Below are positions 27,493 to 36,773 of a stretch of DNA of 64,000 bases, in pieces; the first letter of the stretch is position 1; the number at the start of each line of letters is the position of its first letter. Source of the DNA: Cyanomargarita calcarea GSE-NOS-MK-12-04C (lineage in GTDB: Bacteria; Cyanobacteriota; Cyanobacteriia; Cyanobacteriales; Nostocaceae); the NCBI GenBank assembly GCA_019359595.1, contig JAHHGZ010000025.1, positions 1-64,000 on the forward strand. The letters are read 5' to 3'. A program made the translations under genes and the position numbers. The notes beneath the pieces are model-generated. The model saw only the letters and a program-made list of their open reading frames with translations. It had not been told where the DNA came from and did no database searches.

Positions 27493-28584
27493 TTAACGCT
27501 TCAAAGCAGCAAATGATTCCAACGAGGCCCTCAGAGCATTCATGTACCAATTACCTTGATGGCGATCGCCTAAGATTTTCTCATAGACTGCCTCATAACC
27601 ATCAACCATCTGAGTCACGGTAAAGTTGTTTTTTACGTGTTCTCGGCACTTTTGACGGTTCAATTCCAAGGCTTTGGGTACCATCGCTGCCATTTCTTCG
27701 TAGCTTTGGCAAACAAAACCAGACTCTCCATGAGCAATGACCTCTGGTGCTGCACCCATACTCATGGCAATTACTGGTGTACCAGTTGCCATTGATTCAA
27801 TCATCACCAAACCAAAAGGTTCGCTCCAGGTGATGGGGAACAGAGTCATTGCCGCATTCCCCAGAAGTACTGCTTTTTCGGCATGATTGACTTCACCTAA
27901 GAATTCAATCTGCTTGCCATCAATATGGGGGGCAATTTCTTGCTCAAAAAACTCCTTGTCTACTACATCTATTTTTCCTGCCATTTTCAAATTCCAGCCA
28001 GTCTGAAGTGCGATCGCAATGGCGTGTTGCGGACCTTTTTCTTTTGAAAAGCGACCTAAAAATGCTAGATATGGTGGGTCTTGTGATAAGGGAAAAAACG
28101 GAAAATCTTCAATGCGGATACCGTTGTAGACCGTAGCAGCATAATTTAGGTCGAACTGACGCTGGGAGTTACTAATGCTGACGTATGGTTGCGTTCGGTA
28201 TTGACTAAATACTTTGCTGTTATCACGAGTAAAGATGCCATGCAGGGTATGGACTGTTGGCGTTGACACCATACTCGCCAAAGCTAATGACCAAACACCG
28301 ATATGAGAGTGAATGATATCGAATTCTGTAGCGTGTTGGTAAGCATAATTGGCTCCCATCATCTCGTACATCACATGCTCTTTAATATCTGGATCTAAGC
28401 GCAAGGCATGTGGGGTAGGTGCTTCTAAACGAGCGAGAGTTTGGGAATCTCCAGATGCGAATAGCGTGACTTCGTGACCTCTACGTACCAATTCATCGGT
28501 CAGACGACTCACTACCAACTCAGTTCCTCCATAGGTAGAAGGCGGAACTTTTTCCCATAAAGGGGCGATTTGAGCTATTTTCAT
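27493..28584 (-). CDS. Glycosyltransferase family 4
   Basis: A 363-residue GT-B enzyme. The N-terminal part reads IAQIAPLWEKVPPSTYGGTE and FDIIHSHIGVWSLALA; the C-terminal nucleotide-sugar-binding part reads LAFLGRFSKEKGPQHAIAI and PITWSEPFGLVMIESMATGT with the catalytic E-P-F-G-L-x-x-x-E motif. GTs of this group (close to Nostoc orphan GT4s) probably act on a glycolipid or exopolysaccharide. It is transcribed alone. Confidence 0.85.
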   Translation of the reverse strand: MKIAQIAPLWEKVPPSTYGGTELVVSRLTDELVRRGHEVTLFASGDSQTLARLEAPTPHALRLDPDIKEHVMYEMMGANYAYQHATEFDIIHSHIGVWSLALASMVSTPTVHTLHGIFTRDNSKVFSQYRTQPYVSISNSQRQFDLNYAATVYNGIRIEDFPFFPLSQDPPYLAFLGRFSKEKGPQHAIAIALQTGWNLKMAGKIDVVDKEFFEQEIAPHIDGKQIEFLGEVNHAEKAVLLGNAAMTLFPITWSEPFGLVMIESMATGTPVIAMSMGAAPEVIAHGESGFVCQSYEEMAAMVPKALELNRQKCREHVKNNFTVTQMVDGYEAVYEKILGDRHQGNWYMNALRASLESFAALKR

Positions 28585-29217
28585 AGGTTTAAATGGTTCA
28601 GGCAGTCAGAAGCCCGATTTTGGACTTCAATCAGATTTGTCTGAAATCGACAGTCACCATACTTGCAACACATGGCGCATATCTGGCGAACTGAACCGAA
28701 AAAACTCTTCTCCAGGGAGTATCTAGAAGTTGATCATCTCTAATACTACAGGTCGTAATTATTTTTTGGCGTCTATCTAAAGAGTTATTAAAGATTTCCT
28801 ATAATCGACGAAATTGTCTTGACAAGATTACCACTATAGCTATTTTTTGAGAGCGAGGAAAGACTTCTTTTGCGTATCACGTAGCTTGGTTTACACAGGA
28901 TGCACTCCAACATCGCAATCCTGACTGCCTGATAGATAAGTAAATGGCGGGAAAATTTATAACAAAGTGTAAAGTTAAGCACTGTTCAACCTTTTTACTC
29001 GCCAAATCTAAGTCAAAACGGGTAAAGTTCTGACTCCCAAATAAAATTCGGTACTTTGTCCTGCAACTTTGCCCCTGCTTATAGCTTGCGTAAGACTGCC
29101 CCAAAATTGGCAGCAGAATTATTTTTTCACATACACCATAAACTTTTTTTTACTAAGTGCGGTAAATAAGGAAGGTACTTAAGATTTTTTCAACTCGTAC
29201 ACCACCACGGTAAGCAC
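28585..29217. other. Intergenic, nothing recognised
   Basis: Two short minus-strand ORFs (28788-28982 and 28877-29104) lack any domain or translation signal and overlap each other in different frames. I see no repeat or RNA gene. Confidence 0.5.
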
Positions 29218-29814
29218 TCATTTACCCCAACTCATATAAGGTAACTTTGCAGCAGTAGCCCTCACAGAGTCAGAAGAAGCCACCAATTGCCCACAAGCAT
29301 CCCAAGTGCCGGCAATAAACATATTTTTAGCACCTTCACCCATTGAAACAGCGCCTATAAAATTATCACATTGCACTTGCATTGTTTCCAGATTCAGAGT
29401 CATTACTGCTTGAGGATTATTCGTTAAAATCTCCTGAATTTGTTTGACAGTTTCACTATCAGCAGTGACACAAGGAATACCCATCGCTACGCAATTACCG
29501 AAGAAAATTTCCGCGAAACTTTCACCGATTAAAGCTTGAATACCCCATTTAGCGATCGCCTGTGGTGCATGTTCTCGTGACGAACCACAACCAAAGTTAC
29601 GGTTAACTACCAAAATTTTCGCACCCTGATACTGCGGTTGGTCAAAAGCATGTTCTCCTTTGAGTCCGATTCTGTCATCAGCAAATGCATATTCACCTAA
29701 ACCGTCAAAAGTCACACAGCGCAAATAGCGGGCAGGTATAATGCGGTCGGTGTCAATATCATTGCCCGTTAAGGGAATACCGCGACCAGAAACTGATTTT
29801 ACTTCACTTATCAT
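29218..29814 (-). CDS. leuD: 3-Isopropylmalate dehydratase small subunit
   Basis: A 198-residue LeuD from ATG 29814. An upstream extension of the frame (to 29883) translates the GGGAAGG repeat as Pro-Phe-Ser and is not expected to be real. The swivelling domain reads [39 protein letters not shown] and [19 protein letters not shown]. It forms the aconitase-fold enzyme of leucine synthesis with LeuC, the upstream gene. Between the two genes are tandem repeats, so the operon has been padded by repeats. Confidence 0.95.
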   Translation of the reverse strand: MISEVKSVSGRGIPLTGNDIDTDRIIPARYLRCVTFDGLGEYAFADDRIGLKGEHAFDQPQYQGAKILVVNRNFGCGSSREHAPQAIAKWGIQALIGESFAEIFFGNCVAMGIPCVTADSETVKQIQEILTNNPQAVMTLNLETMQVQCDNFIGAVSMGEGAKNMFIAGTWDACGQLVASSDSVRATAAKLPYMSWGK

Positions 29815-29819
29815 AGGAA

Positions 29820-29953
29820 TTTGGGGAAGGGGGGAAGGGGGAAGGGGGAAGGGGGAAGGGGGAAGGGGGAAGGGGAAGGACATTTATTTTTTAACTCCTA
29901 ACTCCTAACTCCTAACAACTAACAACCAACAACTAACAACCAACAACTAACAA
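29820..29953. repeat. Short tandem repeats between leuC and leuD
   Basis: Runs of GGGAAGG (29824-29880) adjoin TAACTCC and CAACAAC-type repeats (29888-29950). These are the short tandemly repeated repetitive sequences common in Nostoc-type genomes. Confidence 0.9.
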
Positions 29954-31357
29954 CTAAAGCAATTCACGCACATCAATTACTTCACCTTTCAAGGCCGCAG
30001 CAGCAACCATCGCAGGACTCATCAACAAAGTCCTACCGGAGGATGAACCCTGTCGGCCTTTAAAGTTTCTATTCGAGGAAGAAGCGCTGATTTGTCGTCC
30101 CTGTAGTTTATCGGGGTTCATAGCCAGACACATCGAACATCCAGCTTCTCTCCACTCAAACCCGGCTTCGGAGAAGATTTTATCTAGTCCTTCCGCTTCC
30201 GCTTGTTTCTTCACCCTTTCCGAACCGGGGACAACAAAGGCTTTAATTCCTTCGGCTACATGATGTCCCCTGGCTATTTTAGCTGCTTCTCTTAAATCGC
30301 TAATTCTTCCGTTAGTGCAGCTACCAATAAAACAAACATCGACTTTAGTACCTAATATCGGTTGACCGGGAGCCAAATCCATGTATTCATAAGCTTCTTC
30401 GGCAATGAAGCGCTCATCTTCGGCTAATTGTTCGGGTGTGGGTATGTGTTGGTCAACTCCAATACCTTGACCGGGAGTAATTCCCCAAGTGACGGTGGGT
30501 GAAATTTCGGCAGCATCAAAAACTACAACATCATCATACTCAGCATCGCGATCGCTCTTTATGGACTCCCACCAAGCAACGGCTTTATCCCAATCTTTAT
30601 CTTTGGGGGCAAAATCTCTACCTTTGAGGTATTCATAGGTAACTTGGTCTGGGTTAATATATCCGCATCTGGCACCGCCTTCTATGGACATATTACAGAC
30701 AGTCATCCGTTCTTCCATGTTCATTTGCTCGAAGGTTGTGCCTGCAAATTCATAGGCATATCCCACACCACCTTTGACTCCTAAGGTGCGGATAACGTGC
30801 AAAATAACATCTTTAGCGTAGACACCGGGTTTCAGCTTGCCGTTTACTTCAACTTTGCGGACTTTTAATTTTGATAGCGCTAGGGTTTGTGATGCCAGAA
30901 CATCCCGCACTTGACTGGTTCCGATCCCGAAGGCGATCGCTCCAAATGCACCATGAGTAGAAGTATGGCTATCTCCACAGGCGATCGTCATTCCCGGTTG
31001 TGTCAGTCCCTGTTCTGGTGCAATTACATGAACAATACCCTGATTGCCAGAACCAATGTTATGGAAAGTGATGCCATTTTCTTTACAACTCTGCTCAAGT
31101 GCCTGCATCATTTCCTCTGCCAGAGTATCAACAAACGGACGTGCCTGATTTTCTGTAGGCACTATATGGTCTACTGTAGCGACAGTCCGAATCGGAAATA
31201 GTACCTTTAAACCCCGCTCCCGTAACATTGCAAAGGCTTGGGGACTGGTAACTTCGTGAATCAGGTGCAGTCCAATAAACAGTTGCGTTTGTCCTGATGT
31301 CAGCGTACCAACGGTGTGTGCATCCCATACTTTATCAAACAGCGTGCCCTTGCTCAT
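29954..31357 (-). CDS. leuC: 3-Isopropylmalate dehydratase large subunit
   Basis: A 467-residue LeuC from ATG 31357 (the frame opens four codons earlier; [17 protein letters not shown] is the usual family start). The iron-sulfur site cysteines lie in [18 protein letters not shown] and in the [14 protein letters not shown] pair; [20 protein letters not shown] binds substrate. Acts with LeuD in leucine synthesis. It is upstream of leuD on the same strand. Confidence 0.97.
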   Translation of the reverse strand: MSKGTLFDKVWDAHTVGTLTSGQTQLFIGLHLIHEVTSPQAFAMLRERGLKVLFPIRTVATVDHIVPTENQARPFVDTLAEEMMQALEQSCKENGITFHNIGSGNQGIVHVIAPEQGLTQPGMTIACGDSHTSTHGAFGAIAFGIGTSQVRDVLASQTLALSKLKVRKVEVNGKLKPGVYAKDVILHVIRTLGVKGGVGYAYEFAGTTFEQMNMEERMTVCNMSIEGGARCGYINPDQVTYEYLKGRDFAPKDKDWDKAVAWWESIKSDRDAEYDDVVVFDAAEISPTVTWGITPGQGIGVDQHIPTPEQLAEDERFIAEEAYEYMDLAPGQPILGTKVDVCFIGSCTNGRISDLREAAKIARGHHVAEGIKAFVVPGSERVKKQAEAEGLDKIFSEAGFEWREAGCSMCLAMNPDKLQGRQISASSSNRNFKGRQGSSSGRTLLMSPAMVAAAALKGEVIDVRELL

Positions 31358-31993
31358 AAGAAAATCCACCCTTAAGCAGTCCGATCTCTGATGTTATCAA
31401 AAAGCAAGTTCAATTTTAACAAAAACGCCGTAATTCCCCATATTTAGTAAAGCAATGGCAGCTGCACAAGATGTGATTAGCCCAATCTATCCAGCAAAAT
31501 TACTGAAGCTTTAAGTCATATTTAAAACTTTACTTGAGAGGATATAAATATTTCTTGGCTATTCGTTCACTCTAACTTAAATAAAAGTATATTTTTTAAT
31601 GTATAATCAATATATACAGGGATATTGATACTACGTATAAACTTCAGAACTCATCCATTCAGGTTAAGTATATCAAGAGTTATCAGGGTTTATACTTATA
31701 CTAATTCTGTATGAGGTTGCGCTTTATTCACCCACACCCTAGAAGGGTGCGGCTATACGAACAAAGCCCACCTGCGTGGGCTAATTAGGCGCATCTTCAT
31801 AATATTTGGTATTAGGCTTTTCTGCTCAATTCCTTACTTCTTTTGCTCTCGACAGCCAAGTTATTTATGCCTACAGATTCAGTAGTAGGTTTTTTTATTG
31901 ACTAGGACATCTCCAAAAAAGCTAATTAACTGCTTTGCTTGCGAAAAGCAGGTAACCATTTGAGTTGAACTAGTTAAATCTTAAAGGTAATCC
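31358..31993. other. Intergenic with MITE-like element
   Basis: No gene is seen. At about 31699-31814 imperfect inverted arms (ATACTAATTCTGTATGAGGTTGCGC against the complement of GCGCATCTTCATAATATTTGGTAT) enclose the palindromic GCCCACCTGCGTGGGC. This resembles termini of Nostoc insertion-sequence-derived MITEs. Confidence 0.5.
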
Positions 31994-32995
31994 ATGAAAG
32001 AATTCATGCTGGATATTCATATCAAGCTAATTGCGTATTTACGTGATAACATAGGGGAATTTTTTTCTAATCCGCAGTGGTTTTTCATGCGCAAAACGGC
32101 TCGGTTTCATGCTATCCGCAATTTGAAGAAAGCTTCATTGAAGAAATGGGATAATCTGAGAGATATTGAAAAGCAAGAATCGAAAATTTTCCCCGACATT
32201 AACGTAGAAGACGTAGTGAAGAGCTTAGAAAAAGATGGCTTATTTCAAGGGATTAACTTACCTACAGATATTGTCAACGATATATTGCAATTTGCTTTGA
32301 ATGCAGATTGTTACGGCAGCAAAAAACCTAACTTTGGTTTTCGAGTTCATGAAAAAGAAAAAGCAGAGCTTCATTATGGATGTAAATTTCTAGTTGCTAG
32401 ATATTTTAATACGGCTTCGCAATGCCCTGCTATTAAAATGTTGGAGAACGACCCAATCTTATTAACAATTGCTGCAAAATATTTCAAAACTAAACCAGTA
32501 CATATAGCAAATTCTCTTTGGTGGAGTTTCCCGAAAGAGTCCACTTTTTTGGAGCAATCTAAAGCAGCGCAAGTATTTCATTGCGACCTTGATGACTATG
32601 ACTTTATTAAGTTTTTCTTTTATATTACAGATGTAGATTTAGATAGCGGGCCACACGTATATATTCAGGGTAGCCATAAAAAGAAGAAATTCTTCTACCA
32701 ACTGTTGCGTGGACGTGCGACAAAAGAAGATTTGATTAACTATTATGGTCAAGAAAATATAGTTAACATTTGTGGAGCAGCAGGATGGGGATTTGTAGAA
32801 GATACATTTGGTTACCACAAAGGAAGCCATCCGATTAATCAGCCTCGTTTGATACTACAGGTAGAATTTGCTACCCATAATTACCAGACGCAGCATGATG
32901 AGATTGATCCTATTCACCTCAAAGCTATTTCCTTTGAAGATGAACATCAAGGAAACTTAAACACTCAAAACTTACACTCAGCTAAACCTAAATAG
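31994..32995 (+). CDS. Phytanoyl-CoA dioxygenase-like (PhyH) protein
   Basis: A 333-residue protein; AAAGG lies 6-7 bases before ATG 31994. The Fe(II)/2-oxoglutarate site reads VFHCDLDDYDFIKFFFYITD (the H-x-D pair), DVDLDSGPHVYIQGSHKKKK (next His) and FGYHKGSHPINQPRLILQVE (distal His and the 2OG-binding Arg). Members hydroxylate diverse small molecules. An N-terminal 90-residue helix-rich extension is unusual. The substrate is unknown. The 3' end overlaps sfsA by 31 bases in convergent orientation. Confidence 0.8.
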   Translation: MKEFMLDIHIKLIAYLRDNIGEFFSNPQWFFMRKTARFHAIRNLKKASLKKWDNLRDIEKQESKIFPDINVEDVVKSLEKDGLFQGINLPTDIVNDILQFALNADCYGSKKPNFGFRVHEKEKAELHYGCKFLVARYFNTASQCPAIKMLENDPILLTIAAKYFKTKPVHIANSLWWSFPKESTFLEQSKAAQVFHCDLDDYDFIKFFFYITDVDLDSGPHVYIQGSHKKKKFFYQLLRGRATKEDLINYYGQENIVNICGAAGWGFVEDTFGYHKGSHPINQPRLILQVEFATHNYQTQHDEIDPIHLKAISFEDEHQGNLNTQNLHSAKPK

Positions 32996-33693
32996 CGAAT
33001 TCCCTCTGGGGAGATATCAAAGCGACAAGGTAAGATTTCGACACCAAGAGCTAATGCATCCCGCAACAACTTACCATAAACAGGGTCAGCACTATCTCCA
33101 GGGGCAAAGTGAGTACAATCACCTCGATTAATAAAGTAAAACATCACTGCACGAGTGTGAGGTAGGACTGCCATCAATTCCTGTAGATGCTTTTGTCCTC
33201 TCGTTGTTTCCGTGTCGGGAAATAATGCTAATCTTTCTTGTGCCCAAGTAGTGTTTTTTACTTCTAAATAAATCGAGCGAATATCGTCATTTCCTGTCAG
33301 GAAAAAATCTACTCGACTTTTTTTATCTTGCCCATAAACTACTTCACCTTTGATTAAGCTATATTCTCCCAATTCTGGGAAAAGATAGTTTTGTAGTGCT
33401 AGTTTAACGACTCGATTTGGCAAAGCAGTATTAACACCTACCCAAGTTGGCTGGTTGTCTTCTACCTGAATTAGTTCTAAAGTATAAGCCAATTTGCGGT
33501 TAGGATTATCACTTAAAGATAGCATAACCGCGCTACCAGGGGTTGAGACTCCAGTCATTGGCCCTGTATTTGGACAGTGAGCAACTACTACCTCTCCAGA
33601 GGTTAGCTCAACATCAGCAAAAAAACGTTTGTAACGTCTAAGTAAAATACCAGAGTATAGAGTTGGATAGCGGTAAAGCCAATCAATCATCAT
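32965..33693 (-). CDS. sfsA: SfsA family protein (DNA/RNA nuclease-like)
   Basis: A 242-residue protein with family motifs GEVVVAHCPNTGPMTGVSTP, KSRVDFFLTGNDDIRSIYLE, VKNTTWAQERLALFPDTETT and RGQKHLQELM; the D-x(n)-E-x-K triad of a PD-(D/E)XK nuclease is present (VDFFL, YLEVKN). SfsA was named for effects on sugar fermentation and binds DNA; its physiological role is unsettled. Tail-to-tail overlap with the PhyH-like gene. Confidence 0.93.
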   Translation of the reverse strand: MMIDWLYRYPTLYSGILLRRYKRFFADVELTSGEVVVAHCPNTGPMTGVSTPGSAVMLSLSDNPNRKLAYTLELIQVEDNQPTWVGVNTALPNRVVKLALQNYLFPELGEYSLIKGEVVYGQDKKSRVDFFLTGNDDIRSIYLEVKNTTWAQERLALFPDTETTRGQKHLQELMAVLPHTRAVMFYFINRGDCTHFAPGDSADPVYGKLLRDALALGVEILPCRFDISPEGIRYLGLAECKF

Positions 33694-33960
33694 TAGTCAT
33701 TGGTCACGAGCCTCACTATCATACCTTCCCCTGGATCGATTAATTCATATCTTGCATCTCTACGTATAAATCATTGTACTTATATATAATAGCTCAAAAT
33801 ACATTTTTTATTAAATAGAATTAAAATGTATTTTTCGCCACATTATCTATTATTCAAGCTGTTGAAATAAGAGAGTACAAAGAAAGTTTTAGTAATAGAA
33901 TGAGATAATTCCAAGTGGAATATCAACTCCCACAACTTAAATTTAGGAGGCTAGGTCAAA

Positions 33961-34149
33961 ATGTCTAATATTGCAATTGCTGACCTGCATCCCGTCGATA
34001 TTGAATCATGCCAAGCTTCTGAAAGCTTTGTGCAAGAACTAACGGAGCGGGAAATTGCAGGTGTTCTGGGTGGTTACGATATGGTTATTAACTACCCTGG
34101 ATTTCAATTCAGCAATTTGAATCCTATAATTCCCATTACCCAAAAGTAA
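33961..34149 (+). CDS. Double-glycine-leader peptide precursor (bacteriocin-like)
   Basis: A 62-residue peptide with a strong AGGAGG ten bases before ATG. The leader ends LTEREIAGVLGG (Gly37-Gly38), matching the class II bacteriocin/RiPP consensus for C39-peptidase cleavage. The predicted mature peptide is 24 residues starting YDMVINYPGFQF, rich in Pro, Asn, Ile and aromatics, and without Cys, so lanthionine or disulfide links are excluded. No modifying enzyme is nearby. Downstream on the opposite strand are a PPIase, an HlyD adaptor and a C39-ABC exporter, exactly what such a peptide needs. It might be a toxin or a signalling peptide. A bidirectional terminator separates it from the exporter genes. 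Confidence 0.8.
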   Translation: MSNIAIADLHPVDIESCQASESFVQELTEREIAGVLGGYDMVINYPGFQFSNLNPIIPITQK

Positions 34150-34242
34150 TGTTTAAATCAGTTAACAGTTAACATCCCCTACGGATACGCATAAGTGTTC
34201 AATAGGCTTCGTGTTTCTATTTAACTGATAGCTGTCAAAAAG

Positions 34243-34276
34243 CAGCCCAAAATCTCTAAGTTTGGGCTGTTTTTTT
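34243..34276 (+). terminator. Bidirectional terminator
   Basis: CAGCCCAAA and TTTGGGCTG form a perfect 9-base stem around a 9-base loop, followed by seven T. On the other strand CTTTTTG follows the same stem, so it can end both the peptide gene and the convergent exporter operon. Confidence 0.9.
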
Positions 34277-34281
34277 GATGC

Positions 34282-35007
34282 CTAGATAATTTTTATTTCA
34301 TTAAATTGTTGCTTTAGCCATTCATTGAATAGATGCGAACCAATTATATTGCGTAGGTTATTATCCAATTGCGGTTGAATAATCTCCTCTACAAAAATCA
34401 GATATGTTTCTTTAGCAGTCACAATTGGTTTGAGGAGTTCTGGTGGTTTCGCAGCAAAGACAGCAGCCGAAATCTCTGGTTTCAAATCTTGACGACGCAA
34501 TATTCCTCGATATCCTCCTCTCCTGCGTAACTCTGTATCTTGAATATATTTGGAAGCAACATCAGCAAAAGTTACTTCATCTTCTTTAATCGCATAAAAG
34601 ATTTCTAGTGCTAAGTCTTCATCATCTAGTGCAAGTTCATACAGCACTACACGAATATAGTCTAGTTGATGTTCAAAAAAGTACGGTTCAATTTTATCTA
34701 CAAATAAATGAGCCGCTAACTTTCTAGAGATAAGATTGTTATAAACAATTTTTTCAAAGTCCTCTACAGCAAGACCGTGTTTTTCCAGCCATTTCCAAGT
34801 ATCCTCAGATCGGAGGAGTCGTTTGCCAATCCGGAATTTATCTGCTGCTTTTTGCAGTTCCTCTGTCTTGACTTCAATACCGGCCTCAGATGCCGCATTT
34901 TCAATAATTTGACGGATTACTATTTCTTTGGTTATCTCTGGATATTTACAAGATAGCTTGATTTGGGTCACAATGTCTTCGCTATTTATCTTGACTGTTT
35001 GTAACAT
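34282..35007 (-). CDS. Peptidyl-prolyl isomerase-like protein of the export cassette
   Basis: A 241-residue SurA/PpiC-type protein from ATG 35007. The N-terminal helical part (VIRQIIENAASEAGIEVK, KLQK-type SurA-N helices) precedes a parvulin-like section: VRVVLYELALDDEDLALEIF, VTFADVASKYIQDTELRRRG and GYRGILRRQDLKPEISAAVF. No signal peptide is seen, so it may work in the cytoplasm on the precursor before export, or at the transporter. Such genes commonly sit beside C39-ABC/HlyD bacteriocin exporters in cyanobacteria. It is downstream of the HlyD gene on the same strand. Confidence 0.75.
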   Translation of the reverse strand: MLQTVKINSEDIVTQIKLSCKYPEITKEIVIRQIIENAASEAGIEVKTEELQKAADKFRIGKRLLRSEDTWKWLEKHGLAVEDFEKIVYNNLISRKLAAHLFVDKIEPYFFEHQLDYIRVVLYELALDDEDLALEIFYAIKEDEVTFADVASKYIQDTELRRRGGYRGILRRQDLKPEISAAVFAAKPPELLKPIVTAKETYLIFVEEIIQPQLDNNLRNIIGSHLFNEWLKQQFNEIKII

Positions 35008-35091
35008 CTTTTTTTCTTGTGTTAGAGGGATGAGGTATCGCAATCATATTTATTTGAGAAAGGAAGCACAGACAATTATGTGAGAAAAAAT

Positions 35092-36567
35092 CTATAGTTT
35101 AAAACCACCATTTTGTAATTGCTTAAAAGGGTCAAGGATAAAATCAATAATTCGACGTTGCCGCACAATTACCTCTGCGCTTGCTGTATCTCCAGGACGC
35201 AAGGGAATACATTTATTATGAGTAGAGATACAATTTTGATTGAGGATAACTTCTAACTTATAAGCTTCCACTTTTCCATTAGGGGTATTTACCTCTGTGG
35301 TAGTAGGAGAAATCTGAGACAATTTTCCTTCTACCACCCCATAATCTTGAAATGGATAAGCGTCAAACTTAACCTTAACTGGTAATCCTTTTTGTAAAGA
35401 ACTGCTCTGGTTTGTTGACATATTGGCACGAATTATTAAAGGTGAGTTCGCAGGTGCAATTTCTGCAACCATCGTTCCCGATTGGACTACACCCCCAGGA
35501 CGCTGCATGGGTAACTGAAATACCATACCGTTAATAGGTGCTTTTAAGACACGTTGTTCTAGCTGAAGTCTTAATGAATCAATATGAGTTTTATTTTGAG
35601 CAATTTCTGTGTTAGTAGCGGTAATTTCTCGCTCAATATTTTTCAGTTGCTCTTGACTTTTGAGTATAGCTAGTTTACCGGAATTAGTCAAAGATTGATA
35701 GCTCCGCTGCTGTTCTTTAAGTCGCAGTTGTGCTTGCTTGATATCAGCATTACCTTGGCGAATAGTCCGTTGATAGCTATTCTTTTCTTCCACTATACGT
35801 AATCTAGCTTGTTCGATATCAAATTTTGATTTTTCATATAATTTTTGTCTTTCTTGAGCTAAATCTTTCTTCTCGACTACATTAATTTGGGCAACAATTC
35901 CTTCGTTTAAAGCTTGTTGGTAACGTTCAACTTCTCGCTGGGCACTAGCTAAACTCTTCTGGGATGATTGACTCGCATTTTCACTTTGTGTAAGTGTTTG
36001 CTGGACTTGATTGAGTTGAGCTAGCTTTTCTTCTTTTTGAAAGCTCGACGAATTTATCAGTGTCTGAATATTCTGCTGTGCTTGGTCAATTTGTGTTTGT
36101 TTCTCTAACTCTTGGGCTTGATTTTGTTGTTGCTGAGTTGACAAAGCCAAGAGAAATTGATTTTGCAATAATTTTAATTGGGACAATTGCTTTAACTGCC
36201 CATTTAACTTCTCTTGCATCTGCTGCAAGTCAATATCAACTAATTTTGAATCTAATACAAGTAAACTCTGTCCAGCTTTTACCGTATCACCTTCTTTTAC
36301 GAGAACTTCTGAAACAGTACCTGCAACTATAGTATCCAGTTTCACAGTTTTTCCTTGAGGTTCCAGCCTTCCTTTTGCCGTCCCTGTTTCATCAACTTGA
36401 AATAGCATCATCCAAGGTAAAATAATTGAAACAAATATCAATAATAGATACAGTAGTCCCCTTGTCCAAACTAGGGGTAAACTATCAAGCAGTTCCTGAG
36501 TTACATCAGACCAATCATCAGTCTCATATGGTTTATTCATTACCTGTTTATTCAGTGAATTTGGCAT
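35092..36567 (-). CDS. HlyD-family periplasmic adaptor subunit
   Basis: About 491 residues from ATG 36567 (the frame opens 19 codons earlier). One N-terminal transmembrane helix (LLYLLLIFVSIILPWMMLF), then a beta-barrel/lipoyl half (GTVSEVLVKEGDTVKAGQSL), a long coiled coil rich in Gln (about 135-370), the second lipoyl half (LKAPINGMVFQLPMQRPGGV) and a C-terminal barrel. It links the inner-membrane C39-ABC transporter with an outer-membrane TolC-like channel not encoded here. It probably forms an operon with the flanking genes. Confidence 0.9.
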   Translation of the reverse strand: MPNSLNKQVMNKPYETDDWSDVTQELLDSLPLVWTRGLLYLLLIFVSIILPWMMLFQVDETGTAKGRLEPQGKTVKLDTIVAGTVSEVLVKEGDTVKAGQSLLVLDSKLVDIDLQQMQEKLNGQLKQLSQLKLLQNQFLLALSTQQQQNQAQELEKQTQIDQAQQNIQTLINSSSFQKEEKLAQLNQVQQTLTQSENASQSSQKSLASAQREVERYQQALNEGIVAQINVVEKKDLAQERQKLYEKSKFDIEQARLRIVEEKNSYQRTIRQGNADIKQAQLRLKEQQRSYQSLTNSGKLAILKSQEQLKNIEREITATNTEIAQNKTHIDSLRLQLEQRVLKAPINGMVFQLPMQRPGGVVQSGTMVAEIAPANSPLIIRANMSTNQSSSLQKGLPVKVKFDAYPFQDYGVVEGKLSQISPTTTEVNTPNGKVEAYKLEVILNQNCISTHNKCIPLRPGDTASAEVIVRQRRIIDFILDPFKQLQNGGFKL

Positions 36568-36773
36568 AATTTTTACTATCTGAAAAAGATTGGTTAGATC
36601 CTCGACTTCTGAAATATACTGCAAACGGTTAATATCTGGACTTTACTTTCCTTGCGTAAATTCAGAGCAGAAACTTGAACAAAAACTCTGCGTACCTTTG
36701 CGTTTACCGAGCGCAAACCTCTGCGTTTAAAAGTAAAGTTCCAAACCGTCTTTAGTATAAATCGGGCTTCTCA

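Noticed and set aside
28788-29104. Two overlapping small genes upstream of leuD
   Set aside because: Short ORFs in competing frames with no start signal or recognisable product.
29815-29883. N-terminal extension of LeuD rich in Pro-Phe
   Set aside because: It only translates the GGGAAGG tandem repeat; the family start matches ATG 29814.
29820-29953. Possible CRISPR array
   Set aside because: Units are 7 bases and contiguous with no spacers; they are short tandem repeats.
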